Below are positions 45,332-54,894 of a stretch of 64,000 bases of DNA, piece after piece. This stretch comes from an uncultured Muribaculaceae bacterium (GTDB lineage: Bacteria > Bacteroidota > Bacteroidia > Bacteroidales > Muribaculaceae). Made by a program: the position numbers and the translations under genes. The stretch lies in NCBI GenBank assembly GCA_958439725.1, contig CAUBWJ010000011.1:1-64000 (forward strand), read 5' to 3'. The notes under the pieces are model-generated. The model had not been told where the DNA came from. It did not search any database and saw only the letters and a program-made list of their open reading frames with translations. The first letter of the stretch is position 1. The number at the start of each line of letters is the position of its first letter.

Positions 45332-47860
45332 TCAGCCACACCTTGACGCTCCGCACGATGTGCAGATAAGGCAGCCTTCCTGATATATAAGCGTCTCATG
45401 CCCGCAGTTCGGACAGGTCTGTCCGGCAGCTTTGGTGCCGTTGGGCAGATATTTCTTCAGCGCGCGTTCCACACCCATTTTCCAGGTGTTGATGGACTGG
45501 CTGTCAAGTTCAAGACCTCCTACGAGCTTAAGTACCTGGTCAATGGGCATTCCGTAACGGAGCACACCTGAAATCAGCTTGGCGTAGTTCCAGTACTCAG
45601 GGTTGAATTTGTCGGAAAGGCCCTCGATTGTAGTCTTGTAGCCGCGCTTGTTGATGAACTGGAAGTCGTAACGCTTCACACCTTTATCGTCCACGGCCTT
45701 GATGATTTTGCCGTGAGTGATGGATTTGGGACAGAAAATGCCGTCGTCGTCATCGGCAAGACCGGTGAAGATTTCGTATGGTTTGCCGTTCATCAGGCCT
45801 ACGAACGCAATCCATTTTTCCTTGTTGTTCTGGAAGCGAACCACATCGGCCTCGAGCTCTATGGGACGTTTGGCCACATGCGGCTCCATGATTATGGGAG
45901 CCGGTTTCTTTTTCTCGGCAGCCACAAGCACTCCTGCGCGTGAGCCGTCGCGGTAAACGGTGCAGCCTTTGCAGCCGCAGCGCCAGGCTTCCACATACAG
46001 TCGGCCTACAAGTTCCTCGGTGACGTCGGATGGCAGGTTGATTGTGACGGAAATAGAGTGGTCCACCCATTTCTGCACACGTCCCTGCATCCTCACTTTC
46101 TCGAGCCAGTCAACATCGTTGGCAGTGGCCTTGTAGTAAGGAGAGCGGGCCACGAGCGAGTCGAGTTCCTCCTGCGTGTAGTCAGGGCGTATTTCTATTC
46201 CGTTTACTTTCATCCAGGTGATGAAACGGGGATGGTATACAATGTATTCTTCGAAAGCATCGCCTGATTCGTCCACGAAATCCACTCTTACTTTGGCATC
46301 GTTGGGGTTGACCTTGCGGCGGCGTTTGTAAACCGGCATGAATACAGGTTCTATGCCGGAAGAAGTGCGCGTCATAAGGCTTGTGGTGCCGGTGGGCGCT
46401 ATGGTAAGGCACGCGATGTTGCGGCGACCGTTCTTTCTGATGTCCTCCACAAGCTGCGGATCAGCCTCGGCGAGGCGTTTCATGAAGGGATTGTCGATTT
46501 CGCGCTGCGGGTCGAAAATTTCGAATGCACCGCGTTCGCGCGCCATGATTTCCGACGAGCGGTAGGCGGCGAGAGCCAGCGCCTTATGCACGCTTTCGGA
46601 GAAATCGGTGGCCTCGGTGGTGCCGTAGCGGAGTCCGAGGGCGGCCAGCATGTCGCCTTCGCCGGTGGTTCCCACACCTGTGCGCCGGCCCTTGAGGGTC
46701 TTGGTGCGTATCTTGTGCCAGAGGTTACGCTCTGTCTGTTTTACTTCTTCGGTCTCGGGATCCGATTCAATCTTGGCCAGAATCTGGTCTATCTTCTCTT
46801 TCTCGAGGTCGATGATGTCGTCCATCAGGCGCTGCGCTTTGCCCACGTAGTCGCGGAAAAGCTCGAAATTGAACTTGGCATCGGGAGTGAAGGGATTCTC
46901 CACAAACGAATATAGATTGATTGCAAGCAGACGGCAGCTGTCGTAAGGACACAGTGGAATCTCTCCGCAGGGATTGGTCGATATGGTCTGGAAGCCGAGA
47001 TCGGCGTAGCAGTCGGGAAGCGACTCCCGCTTTATGGTATCCCAGAAAAGGACTCCGGGCTCAGCAGATTTCCATGCGTTATGCACAATCTTGGCCCACA
47101 GTGCCGTGGCGTCGGTTTCCTTGGTTATCTCAGGGTGGTCGGAATCAACCGGGAACTGCTGACGGTAGGGCACATGGTCTATGGCGGCCTGCATGAAGGC
47201 ATCGTCGATTCTGACTGATACGTTGGCTCCGGTTACCTTGCCTTCAGTCATTTTGGCATCTATAAATTTCTCCGAGTCGGGATGCTTGATGCTTACGGTG
47301 AGCATCAGGGCGCCTCGGCGTCCGTCCTGTGCAACCTCACGCGTGGAATTGGAGTAGCGTTCCATAAAGGGTACGAGACCGGTGGAGGTGAGGGCGGAGT
47401 TCTTTACAGGGGTACCTTTGGGGCGGATATGAGAGAGGTCGTGGCCCACGCCGCCGCGGCGTTTCATGAGCTGTACCTGCTCCTCGTCAATCTTTATAAC
47501 GCCGCCGTAGGAGTCGGGCTTGCCTTCCAGTCCTATCACGAAGCAGTTTGAGAGCGATGCAACCTGATAGTTGTTGCCGATTCCCGTCATGGGGCTGCCC
47601 TGAGGCACCACGTAACGGAAGTTATCGAGAAGATGATAGATTTCGTCGAATGAGAGGGGATTGGGATACAATGCCTCAATGCGGGCCAGCTCGGAAGCTA
47701 TGCGCGCATGCATGTCGGCCGGGGTTTTCTCATATATGTTGCCGTAGGAGTCCTTGAGAGCATATTTGCTCACCCACACTCTCGCGGCGAGTTCGTCGCC
47801 ATCAAAATATACCAGTGAGGCCTCATAAGCTTCGTCGTAGGAATAGGTTTGTGTAGCCAC
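45332..47860 (-). CDS. nrdJ: Adenosylcobalamin-dependent ribonucleotide reductase (class II)
   Basis: The 842-residue enzyme reduces ribonucleotides using a radical formed from coenzyme B12. Typical segments are VASLSNCFVIGLEGKPDS, KRRGGVGHDLSHIRPKG, STREVAQDGRRGALM, TISTNPCGEIPLCPYDSC with an active-site Cys, and IACLTIAPTGTTSLM. The C-terminus has CPNCGHETLIYQEGCLIC plus CGASRCG, a zinc-ribbon and redox tail. It starts with GTG at 47860. No cobalamin riboswitch or clear NrdR box is visible in the upstream 260 bp. Confidence 0.95.
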   Translation of the reverse strand: MATQTYSYDEAYEASLVYFDGDELAARVWVSKYALKDSYGNIYEKTPADMHARIASELARIEALYPNPLSFDEIYHLLDNFRYVVPQGSPMTGIGNNYQVASLSNCFVIGLEGKPDSYGGVIKIDEEQVQLMKRRGGVGHDLSHIRPKGTPVKNSALTSTGLVPFMERYSNSTREVAQDGRRGALMLTVSIKHPDSEKFIDAKMTEGKVTGANVSVRIDDAFMQAAIDHVPYRQQFPVDSDHPEITKETDATALWAKIVHNAWKSAEPGVLFWDTIKRESLPDCYADLGFQTISTNPCGEIPLCPYDSCRLLAINLYSFVENPFTPDAKFNFELFRDYVGKAQRLMDDIIDLEKEKIDQILAKIESDPETEEVKQTERNLWHKIRTKTLKGRRTGVGTTGEGDMLAALGLRYGTTEATDFSESVHKALALAAYRSSEIMARERGAFEIFDPQREIDNPFMKRLAEADPQLVEDIRKNGRRNIACLTIAPTGTTSLMTRTSSGIEPVFMPVYKRRRKVNPNDAKVRVDFVDESGDAFEEYIVYHPRFITWMKVNGIEIRPDYTQEELDSLVARSPYYKATANDVDWLEKVRMQGRVQKWVDHSISVTINLPSDVTEELVGRLYVEAWRCGCKGCTVYRDGSRAGVLVAAEKKKPAPIIMEPHVAKRPIELEADVVRFQNNKEKWIAFVGLMNGKPYEIFTGLADDDDGIFCPKSITHGKIIKAVDDKGVKRYDFQFINKRGYKTTIEGLSDKFNPEYWNYAKLISGVLRYGMPIDQVLKLVGGLELDSQSINTWKMGVERALKKYLPNGTKAAGQTCPNCGHETLIYQEGCLICTSCGASRCG

Positions 47861-48094
47861 AGTTAAGTAAGTTTATAGTGTTGAATTACGGTTTGTAAAA
47901 AGACGGTTGCAAAATTTGTAAAAAAATACGGATTGTCAAAATTGTTTACGAATTATTTATCAACACAGGAACGATTATTCATTTTGAATTATTAATATGC
48001 AGAAAAACAGCAATGTAAGTTGATGAGGTGTGCCTTCATGTTGTCCGATTGGAAAATTTCGGTGTCGGTATCGGTTTTCTTCAGTTTTAATTTT

Positions 48095-48102
48095 TATATT
48101 TG
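48095..48102 (+). promoter_or_regulatory. -7 box of the nitroreductase gene
   Basis: TATATTTG lies 17 bp before the ATG at 48120, which makes the long frame starting at 48030 untenable. The -33 region has GTTTTC only. The leader would be very short. Confidence 0.55.
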
Positions 48103-48119
48103 GAAAAAATATTTCAGAA

Positions 48120-48875
48120 ATGGAAACTTCAATAAACGAATACTTTTCACGCCGGCGCACTGTGAGACGTTACAGCGCTAAGCCCGTGGATGCCGCTTTA
48201 GTCAGGAATCTTCTCGCGCTCGCGGTGCATGCTCCAAATACCGGCAATATGCAGCTTTATTCCGCCGTTGTGACTTCCTCTCCGGAGATGAAACGGCTTC
48301 TCGCTCCGGCCCATTTCAATCAGCCTCAGGTGGAGGGAGCGGCGCATGTGGTCACTTTCTGTGCCGATTACCGCCGGTACTCTCTGTGGTGCGAAGAATC
48401 CGGCGCCGACCCCGGCTGCGACAATTTTCAAAGTTTCATGGCGGCTGTAATAGACACCTGTCTGTTTGCCCAGCAGTTCAATACTCTCGTCGAAATGAAC
48501 GGCCTCGGTTGCTGCTATCTCGGCACCACTACCTATAACGCTGAGGAAATAGGACATCTGCTTTCCTTGCCTAAACTTGTTGTGCCGGTTACAACCATCA
48601 CAGTCGGCTGGCCGGATGGCGAGGCGCCGGAATCAGACCGCCTTTCTCCCGACGCGATTATTATGGATGAGAAATACCGGGATTTTTCACCGGAGGATAT
48701 AAAGGCCATATACTCATATAAGGAGAGCCTTGCAGAAAGCCACCGGTTTGTGGAGGAGAACGGAAAGAAAAACCTCGCGCAGGTTTATGCCGAGATCCGC
48801 TATCCGAGAGCTTCTGCTGAAATCTTCTCGGAGAAATATCTTGCTTATGTAAGAAAACAGGGGTTCGCTATCTGA
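48120..48875 (+). CDS. Nitroreductase-family flavoprotein
   Basis: A 251-residue FMN-dependent oxidoreductase of the NfsA/NfrA type. It opens with EYFSRRRTVRRYSAKPV (phosphate-binding Arg-rich motif), has HAPNTGNMQLYSAVV near residue 35, NGLGCCYLGTTTYN near 130 and PVTTITVGWPDGEAPE near 160. The long C-terminal extension (YRDFSPEDIKAIYSY...) is typical of the NADPH-dependent NfsA branch. The natural substrate is unknown. The gene is transcribed alone and converges with dnaA. Confidence 0.92.
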   Translation: METSINEYFSRRRTVRRYSAKPVDAALVRNLLALAVHAPNTGNMQLYSAVVTSSPEMKRLLAPAHFNQPQVEGAAHVVTFCADYRRYSLWCEESGADPGCDNFQSFMAAVIDTCLFAQQFNTLVEMNGLGCCYLGTTTYNAEEIGHLLSLPKLVVPVTTITVGWPDGEAPESDRLSPDAIIMDEKYRDFSPEDIKAIYSYKESLAESHRFVEENGKKNLAQVYAEIRYPRASAEIFSEKYLAYVRKQGFAI

Positions 48876-48890
48876 CGGGATTTCCGTCAG
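48872..48890. terminator. Short hairpin between the nitroreductase gene and dnaA
   Basis: CTGACGG (48872-48878) pairs with CCGTCAG (48884-48890) around a 5-nt loop, overlapping the nitroreductase stop codon. There is no T-run, so termination would be weak. Confidence 0.45.
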
Positions 48891-48897
48891 TGTGTTA

Positions 48898-50283
48898 TCA
48901 CGACTGCAGGGAGGCTTCGATTTTGGTGACGTCTTCCTGCAGCTGTTTTTCAATAGGAAGGCGTTCCTCGATGTTCTTGCAGGCGTAGAGCACCGTCGCG
49001 TGGGTTCGCGACAGGCGTGTGCCTATTGCTGTGAACGGCATCTTGGCATGTTTCTTGGCCAGATACATCACCATCTGGCGCGCATCTGATATCTCGCGTT
49101 TACGTGATTTGGTGAAAATCTGGTCGGGGTCTATGTCGTAGTACCCGGCTACAGTCTGTGCTATGCGCTCGAAGTTGATCTGAGGCTTGTTGACTTTCAC
49201 GGCGTGGGCCAGCACTTTGCGTGCGAGATCCACCGAGATGTCGCAGTTGAGCACGGTGGCGTGGGCGTAGAGCGAAACCACTATGCCTTCAAGGTCGCGG
49301 ATGCTGTCGGTTACGTTGAGGGCGATATATTCAAGCACTTCGGCCGGTATCTCGAGGCCGTCCTGCTGGGCTTTCTGTGTCAGCACCTCCTTGCGCAGCT
49401 CGTAGTCGGGGCGCTCGAGCTCGGCCGTCATTCCCATTTTGAAGCGTGAGAGCAGGCGCTCTTCCATACCCTCCATTTTCGACGGACAGCAGTCGCTTGC
49501 CAGGATGAGCTGCTTGGAATTGCGCATCAGGTGGTCGAAGATGTGGTAGAAGGTATTCTGGGTACGTGATTTGCCTATGAGGTCCTGAATATCGTCGATT
49601 ATCAGAGTGTCGATGCTCTGATAGAAGTTCATGAAGTCGTTGATTTTGCCGTTGCGCTGAGCGGTGGTATACTGGCTCTCAAACAGTCGGGCGGTAATGT
49701 AGAGCACGCGCGTTGACGGATTGAGCTCTTTTATGCGTATGCCTATGGCCTGTATCAGGTGGGTTTTTCCCACGCCGGGCGCTCCGAATATGAAGAGAGG
49801 ATTGAAGGTCTTGCACTTGGGGTCGTTGGCTATTGCCTCGCCGATAGAGCGTGCCACTTTATTGCAGACGCTTCCGCAGTAGTTCTCGAAGGTGTAGTGA
49901 GGATTGAGCTGCGCGTCAATGTCGGGCGCTTCCTGCTGCTGGAACGGGTTGGATGTCGCTCCCGGACGTGGAGCCACGGCGGGGCTTGGCTTTGAACTGC
50001 CATAGGTCACGCTTGTGGACGGCTCGTTTGAAACCTGTTCGAAGCGATAGAAAAGTTTGATTTCCGGGCCGAATGTCTTTTTGAGAGCGTGTGAAAGGAG
50101 GTTGAAGAATCTTTCTTCAAGCTGTTCTATAAAAAATGGCGACGGAACCTTGAGCACCAGCTTGTTGTCGTGGTATTCAATCGGCACAATGGGTTTGAAC
50201 CAGGCTTCGAATTGCTCGGTCTTTAGGTTGTCCCGGAAGATTTCGAGACATTTGTTCCATTGTATGTTCAGATTCTGCGTCAT
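48898..50283 (-). CDS. dnaA: Chromosomal replication initiator DnaA
   Basis: A 461-residue AAA+ protein. Domain I has WNKCLEIFRDNLKTEQFEAWF; the linker has VTYGSSKPSPAVAPRPGA. The AAA+ core has Walker A FGAPGVGKTHLIQAIG near residue 165, IDTLIIDDIQDL near 230, and the arginine finger GMEERLLSRFKMG. Domain IV ends with SRTHATVLYACKNIEE, the DNA-binding signature. Start ATG 50283 gives MTQNLNIQWNKC; the longer frame from 50325 lacks support. A TATTTTTG sequence (50341-50334) may be the -7 box. Confidence 0.97.
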   Translation of the reverse strand: MTQNLNIQWNKCLEIFRDNLKTEQFEAWFKPIVPIEYHDNKLVLKVPSPFFIEQLEERFFNLLSHALKKTFGPEIKLFYRFEQVSNEPSTSVTYGSSKPSPAVAPRPGATSNPFQQQEAPDIDAQLNPHYTFENYCGSVCNKVARSIGEAIANDPKCKTFNPLFIFGAPGVGKTHLIQAIGIRIKELNPSTRVLYITARLFESQYTTAQRNGKINDFMNFYQSIDTLIIDDIQDLIGKSRTQNTFYHIFDHLMRNSKQLILASDCCPSKMEGMEERLLSRFKMGMTAELERPDYELRKEVLTQKAQQDGLEIPAEVLEYIALNVTDSIRDLEGIVVSLYAHATVLNCDISVDLARKVLAHAVKVNKPQINFERIAQTVAGYYDIDPDQIFTKSRKREISDARQMVMYLAKKHAKMPFTAIGTRLSRTHATVLYACKNIEERLPIEKQLQEDVTKIEASLQS

Positions 50284-50702
50284 TGAAGTAGAGGAGATTG
50301 TTCTTTCACTATTTTTACAACACAAATTTCGTTCAAAAATATCGCAAAATAAAACGCAATTTTATTTGGAGATTAAGATTTGTTTACACGATATTGAATT
50401 TCAGCAGATTAGAGGGATAGAGCCGTTTGACTTAAATTACAACTTTAATAAACAATCATAATCGACTGAATAATAGTGATTAAAACTTGTTTGTCAGAAG
50501 GGCTTGTTTGTTTGGATTCTTATTTCTGCCGTGGTGTGAAATTTGCTGTGAGCGCGTTGTGTTAGCGGGGTTGAGGGTTGTTTGGGCCCGTCGGAGATTA
50601 TTTGTATGTGTTCCAAATAAGAACCGTCATGGATTGATGCGGGTGAAACCGTTGTCATCCGCATCAATCCGCGAGAAGTTCAGAAGAGAGGTTTTCAGGA
50701 GT
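50284..50702. other. Gap between dnaA and the GH97 gene
   Basis: A 419-bp stretch without a gene. It is AT-rich from 50284 to about 50480, holding the probable dnaA promoter, and contains no recognisable DnaA box (TTATNCACA). The right part ends with a 12-bp hairpin at 50631-50670. No replication-origin signature is visible. Confidence 0.6.
50631..50670 (-). terminator. Hairpin after the intact GH97 gene
   Basis: GGATTGATGCGG (50631-50642) pairs perfectly with CCGCATCAATCC (50659-50670), 32 bp after the GH97 stop on the minus strand. There is no T-run, so it may protect the 3' end rather than terminate. Confidence 0.55.
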
Positions 50703-52685
50703 TCAGAGAGACTTCAGTGCGAAACCTCCGCCGGGGGCGAGATGGATTTTCAGTTTACCGTCAGCACCGGTCTTGACAACCTTGCGGCTGTAATCGCGGG
50801 CATTGCGGTGGGCGTTCACTCCGTCGCTGAAGAGTTCCACCTCAGAGCCGGGAGCCATGAAGCCGAGGTCTACGGTAAGGTCGCGTGGCGTCCAGTTGGT
50901 GAGACCGCCCACGTACCAGGTGTTGCCTTTGCGGCGTGCTGTGACGATGTATTCGCCTATTTTGCCGTCAAGCACCTTAGTCTCGTCCCACACTGTCGGC
51001 ACTTCGGCGATAAATCCGGTGCATTCGGGATTGGCCATATAGTTGGAAGGGGAGTCGCAGAGCATATTGAGCGGCGATTCGAGCACCATGTAAAGCGCAA
51101 GCTGGCGGCAGCGGGTGCCCTGACTCATAGGGTTGTCGTTCACCGGACGATAGTCGGCCCTGGTGGCATTGCGCATGGCGCCCTGTGTATAGTCCATCGG
51201 GCCTGCGGCCTGACGGATGAATGGAAGCTCCACGTCGTAGGTAACCTGGTCGACAGTTCCGGGTGCCCATTTCATCTGCTCCAGGCCGTGAACGCCTTCA
51301 AAGTTGATGATATTGGGCCATGTGCGGTTGAGGCCCGCGGGCTTGCTGGTGCCGTGGAAGTCAATGAGGAGTTTATTGCGCGCAGTCGTTTCGGCTGCTT
51401 TGTAATAGAAATCTGTTATGGTCTGGTCGTCGTGATCCATGAAATCGACCTTGAAACCCTTAATGCCCATATCGGCATAGTGCTTGCACACGTTCTCCAT
51501 GTCGCGCATGAAAGCGTAGTAACCGGCCCACAGAATCAGCCCTACGCCCTGCTTGTCGGCGTAGGCCACAAGCTCCGGCAGGTTTATCTCCGGGACAATC
51601 TGCATGAGGTCGGCTTTTTTGTTTACGGCCCATCCTTCGTCGAGAATCACATACTCGATACCGTGGTCGCGGGCAAAGTCGATGTAGGCTTTATATGTGT
51701 CGTTGTTTACGCCGCTTACGAAATCCACACCGTAAAGATTCCAGTCGTTCCACCAGTCCCATGCCACTTTGCCGGGCTTGATCCACGAGGTGTCATCGAG
51801 TCGTGATGGCTCCCCGAGCAGATAACTGAGATTTGTGGATGCGAGGGTCACATCGTCAGGGGCAATGACAGCTATACGCCAGGGGAACGACCGCGGCCCC
51901 TCGACTTTGGCTATGTAGGGTTCGTATTCATCGACTATGGTCTGCAGCTCATTGTGGCCTCCCTGATGCACTTTGGCGGGTACGGGGGCAAAGACACCTT
52001 TCAGAGTGCCCGGGGTGGTATTGGTGTTGAGATACATGCCGGGATAGCTTTCGAGTGCCGATTCGGTAATGAGCACTTTCAAGTCAGAGGTCGGCTGAAC
52101 CACCATGGGAAGAAAAATCAGTCTCTGTCTGTCGAGGCTGTCGAGGGGAAGCTTGGTGTAGGTGTTTTCGAAGCTGTTCATAAACTGCTTTGTGAACTCC
52201 CTGCTGTTGCTGTTGACGTATGGAGCGATTACAGGGGAGTTTTCCGGGAAGCGGAAGCATGCGGTTTCGTCGGCAATCTCGAACGGAGTCTTGCGTGTGG
52301 TTACGAACCGATAGGCCACACCGTCGTCGTAGGCGCGGAACACCACGTTCCAGTCCTTGGCGAGTTTAAGGGTAAGCTCATTGTATTTTTCGGGTATTTC
52401 TGACGCACGGTAAACCGGCGATTCCAGCGTCTGGTCGACAGTGCGCCGCCCGGATACTTTGGCTTTTGCTCCGGGGCCAACCTTGGTTCCGTCGGTGAGC
52501 GTAAGGCCCAGAGTGGAGGGGTGAAGCACTTCCGTGCCATTATATGAGACACTGTAGGTGAGGCTGTCGCCCGGAGTGATTGTAGCGGTGATATGTCCGT
52601 CGGGCGAGCTGAGATTTATAGGGCGAGAGGCCCATGCGTACAGCCCCAGCAATATGGCTGAGGCTGCCAGAACGGCTTTTTTCAT
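50703..52685 (-). CDS. GH97 glycoside hydrolase, retaining type
   Basis: The 660-residue secreted enzyme has the N-terminal GH97 beta-sandwich (residues about 25-270), then the barrel. The nucleophile region reads GIKGFKVDFMDHDDQTI near 400, with Asp in place of the Gly found in SusB; this marks the retaining subgroup, represented by a Bacteroides alpha-galactosidase. LIDFHGTSKPAGLNRTWPN and PMDYTQGAM follow. It probably releases alpha-linked galactose or related sugars in the periplasm. ATG 52685 starts the signal peptide MKKAVLAASAILLGLYAWA; a longer frame to 52748 exists but lacks a signal at its start. The MlaD-like gene ends 67 bp upstream. Confidence 0.93.
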   Translation of the reverse strand: MKKAVLAASAILLGLYAWASRPINLSSPDGHITATITPGDSLTYSVSYNGTEVLHPSTLGLTLTDGTKVGPGAKAKVSGRRTVDQTLESPVYRASEIPEKYNELTLKLAKDWNVVFRAYDDGVAYRFVTTRKTPFEIADETACFRFPENSPVIAPYVNSNSREFTKQFMNSFENTYTKLPLDSLDRQRLIFLPMVVQPTSDLKVLITESALESYPGMYLNTNTTPGTLKGVFAPVPAKVHQGGHNELQTIVDEYEPYIAKVEGPRSFPWRIAVIAPDDVTLASTNLSYLLGEPSRLDDTSWIKPGKVAWDWWNDWNLYGVDFVSGVNNDTYKAYIDFARDHGIEYVILDEGWAVNKKADLMQIVPEINLPELVAYADKQGVGLILWAGYYAFMRDMENVCKHYADMGIKGFKVDFMDHDDQTITDFYYKAAETTARNKLLIDFHGTSKPAGLNRTWPNIINFEGVHGLEQMKWAPGTVDQVTYDVELPFIRQAAGPMDYTQGAMRNATRADYRPVNDNPMSQGTRCRQLALYMVLESPLNMLCDSPSNYMANPECTGFIAEVPTVWDETKVLDGKIGEYIVTARRKGNTWYVGGLTNWTPRDLTVDLGFMAPGSEVELFSDGVNAHRNARDYSRKVVKTGADGKLKIHLAPGGGFALKSL

Positions 52686-52752
52686 GGAAAAATGTGATTT
52701 ATGGTTAACTGTTGAGGGGATGGTCGGGAGGGATTTGTTATGGAGCAAGCCC

Positions 52753-53652
52753 TTAGAATACCTTTATAGAGATATAGCGTTTGGGATTCTGCTTCACATC
52801 TTTCAGCAGGGAGTCGAGGCTTGCGGCCGAGGCGTTGAGGTTGTTGTAAAGGCCCGTGTCGTTAAGAAGCAGGCCAAGTGAGGAATCCTTGCTGTTGAGT
52901 TTCTCCATGGAGGTGTTGAGGCGTGCGGCGATGCTGTTCACGCTGTTCATGGTGGAGTCGATGGGCATCTCGCGGAGTTTGGCTGAGAGGGCCGTGAGGT
53001 CATTCGAGATGGTCTTCAGGTCGGTCATGAGTCCGGAAGCATCGTCGGCGATACGGGGCATGGCTTTCATGGTGGTATTGAGCTGCGCGCTGCTCGTCTC
53101 GATGTTTGCCATTATTTTGTCAAGCCGCTGCACGGATGCAAGTAACGCGGGATCGCTCACAATTGTTGTCATGCTGGTGAGGATGGAATCGATTTTCGGC
53201 AGAATGGCAGTGATGGAGGGCATGATGTCGTTGGTCACGCTTGACATTAGTCCGGAGGCGTTGGCGCCGATAAGCTGGTCGCCGACGTTGTGGAAGTCTT
53301 TGCCCGGAGCCATTTCCAGAGCTATCGAGGATGTTCCCAGCATATCGGTGGTGAGCATTGCTTTTGTGCCGCGCGGAAGTTTCAGATGACGGTCGAGGCT
53401 CATCTCCACTTTAATGTGGCCGGGATTGTCGTATTCATACGAAATCTCACGCACAAGACCTACCTTGAAACCATTGACGGTTACAGGGGCCGACTGCGCC
53501 AGACCTGCAACATCGGTGTAGGTGGCGAAATAATAGTTGGAGGGCTTGAACATGTTTACCCCCTTCAGGTAGTTTATTCCGAATACCAGAATGAGGAGCG
53601 CCAGAAGCACGAGCCCTCCGATGATAAGTTCTTTCGAGAATCTCTTTTTCAT
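52753..53652 (-). CDS. MlaD-family (MCE domain) protein
   Basis: A 299-residue protein with one membrane helix (residues 9-27) and an MCE domain at about 37-115 (YFATYTDVAGLAQSAPVTVNG, VGLVREISYEY). A long helical region follows, with many Asn/Ser/Asp-rich heptads that could form a tunnel. MCE proteins carry phospholipids between membranes. The gene is 9 bp after the amidase gene. This amiC-mlaD pair is common in Bacteroidetes; the ATPase and permease partners are elsewhere. Confidence 0.9.
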   Translation of the reverse strand: MKKRFSKELIIGGLVLLALLILVFGINYLKGVNMFKPSNYYFATYTDVAGLAQSAPVTVNGFKVGLVREISYEYDNPGHIKVEMSLDRHLKLPRGTKAMLTTDMLGTSSIALEMAPGKDFHNVGDQLIGANASGLMSSVTNDIMPSITAILPKIDSILTSMTTIVSDPALLASVQRLDKIMANIETSSAQLNTTMKAMPRIADDASGLMTDLKTISNDLTALSAKLREMPIDSTMNSVNSIAARLNTSMEKLNSKDSSLGLLLNDTGLYNNLNASAASLDSLLKDVKQNPKRYISIKVF

Positions 53653-53661
53653 ATTTTAGTT

Positions 53662-54894
53662 CTATTTTATTCTGTTTGTGCCGTCGGTGGTTATAATAAA
53701 CGCATCTTTGAAAAGTTTCTTGACCGCACGGAGGTCGGGTGCGGCCTCCGTCGGCGAATTATAACGGCCGAAGGTGTATTTGTATGTTCCGTTTTCCTTA
53801 TAATATTCAACGGGCGAAAGCCCTTTGAGTTTTTTGCTTTTAGCTGGCAGTTCGCGGTCGGCTACGAGGAACTGGATTTTATAGACGGGGCCGTTTGTGG
53901 GGGCAGTCTCCTTTTTTGCTGGCTTGCCGGGCTTTCCTACGGGGGCGGGATTGGATGTTCTCTCGTCCATGGGACTTTCGGAAGCTTTGGACGGACGGTT
54001 ATTGTTCACTGGCAGAGCGGTTTCAGATTCCGGGCTTTCATCGTCGTCAGATGGCTCCGTATCTATATCTCCGATGAGGTCGGAATCGTCCGACGGGGAG
54101 TAGCCCCGGTATGAACAGATTCCGCGGCATATAGCGGAGGCAAGCTCTTTCTGACCTTTTTCCGAGGCAAGGTATTTCTCAACAGTGGGATTGCTTATGA
54201 AGTCAAGCTCCACGAGCATCGCGGGCATTGCGGTTTTGAAAAGCACCCAGAAGTTGGCCTGACGCACGCCGCGGTCCACACGTCCGGCCTTCACCAGTTC
54301 GCGCTGGACTTTGTGGGCGGCCGATATGCTTTGCTCCATGTGCTTGTTCTGGCTCAGCTCGAATATTATGTAGGATTCCGAGCTTGTGGGGTCAAAGCCG
54401 GCGTAGGTGGTGGAATAGTCGTTCTCGAGCTTCATCACCGAGTTTTCGCGCATGGCCACAGCCAGGTTTTCGTCGCTTCTTTTAAGACCGAGGGTATAGA
54501 CGGACGCTCCTTTTATAGTGGTGCGCTTCGGCGATTTCTTATCGAGGGAGTTTGTGTGGATCGACACAAATAGATCGCCTCCCGCCTTGTTGGCGATGTC
54601 GCAACGTCCCTGAAGGGTGACAAAACGGTCCGAACTGCGGGTATAGACCACTTTAAATCCCTTTCTTGCCGAAAGCATTTTTCCGAGTTTACGCGCCACG
54701 CCTAAATTTATGCTTTTCTCATTTGTTACCTGTCCGAGGGCGCCGGCATCGTGGTCGCCGTGGCCGGCGTCGATTACCACCACAAAGTCTTTCGTCGCAG
54801 CTTTGGTGTTGGCGCGGACGTAGCTGCCGGGAAGGGGCATGATGCATCCGGCCAGCAGAAGTATTAATATGGATATGTGTTTGAAATTGACCAT
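53662..54894 (-). CDS. N-acetylmuramoyl-L-alanine amidase with C-terminal SPOR-like domain
   Basis: A 410-residue exported protein. The Amidase_3 domain covers about residues 35-240: VVVIDAGHGDHDAGALG (zinc His), KSINLGVARKLGK, DLFVSIHTNS (zinc His) and MLVELDFISNP (catalytic Glu). A low-complexity linker rich in Asp, Ser, Pro and Lys follows (about 245-335), then a C-terminal domain starting VYKIQFLVADRELP that resembles SPOR modules, which bind denuded glycan at the septum. It cleaves stem peptides in cell separation. I start at ATG 54894; a TAATTTTG box (54913-54920) lies 18 bp upstream and excludes the longer frame to 54915. Confidence 0.93.
   Translation of the reverse strand: MVNFKHISILILLLAGCIMPLPGSYVRANTKAATKDFVVVIDAGHGDHDAGALGQVTNEKSINLGVARKLGKMLSARKGFKVVYTRSSDRFVTLQGRCDIANKAGGDLFVSIHTNSLDKKSPKRTTIKGASVYTLGLKRSDENLAVAMRENSVMKLENDYSTTYAGFDPTSSESYIIFELSQNKHMEQSISAAHKVQRELVKAGRVDRGVRQANFWVLFKTAMPAMLVELDFISNPTVEKYLASEKGQKELASAICRGICSYRGYSPSDDSDLIGDIDTEPSDDDESPESETALPVNNNRPSKASESPMDERTSNPAPVGKPGKPAKKETAPTNGPVYKIQFLVADRELPAKSKKLKGLSPVEYYKENGTYKYTFGRYNSPTEAAPDLRAVKKLFKDAFIITTDGTNRIK

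Noticed and set aside
47955..47975. TTATCAACA as a possible DnaA box and origin
   Set aside because: It differs from TTATNCACA at one key base, occurs once, and there is no cluster of boxes or AT-rich unwinding unit near it.
47861..48119. Cobalamin riboswitch upstream of nrdJ
   Set aside because: The conserved GCCACTG core and flanking stems were looked for on the minus strand and not found.
50487..51806. 439-codon open frame on the plus strand
   Set aside because: It is the antisense shadow of the GH97 gene, whose motifs, signal peptide and length are fully coherent on the minus strand.
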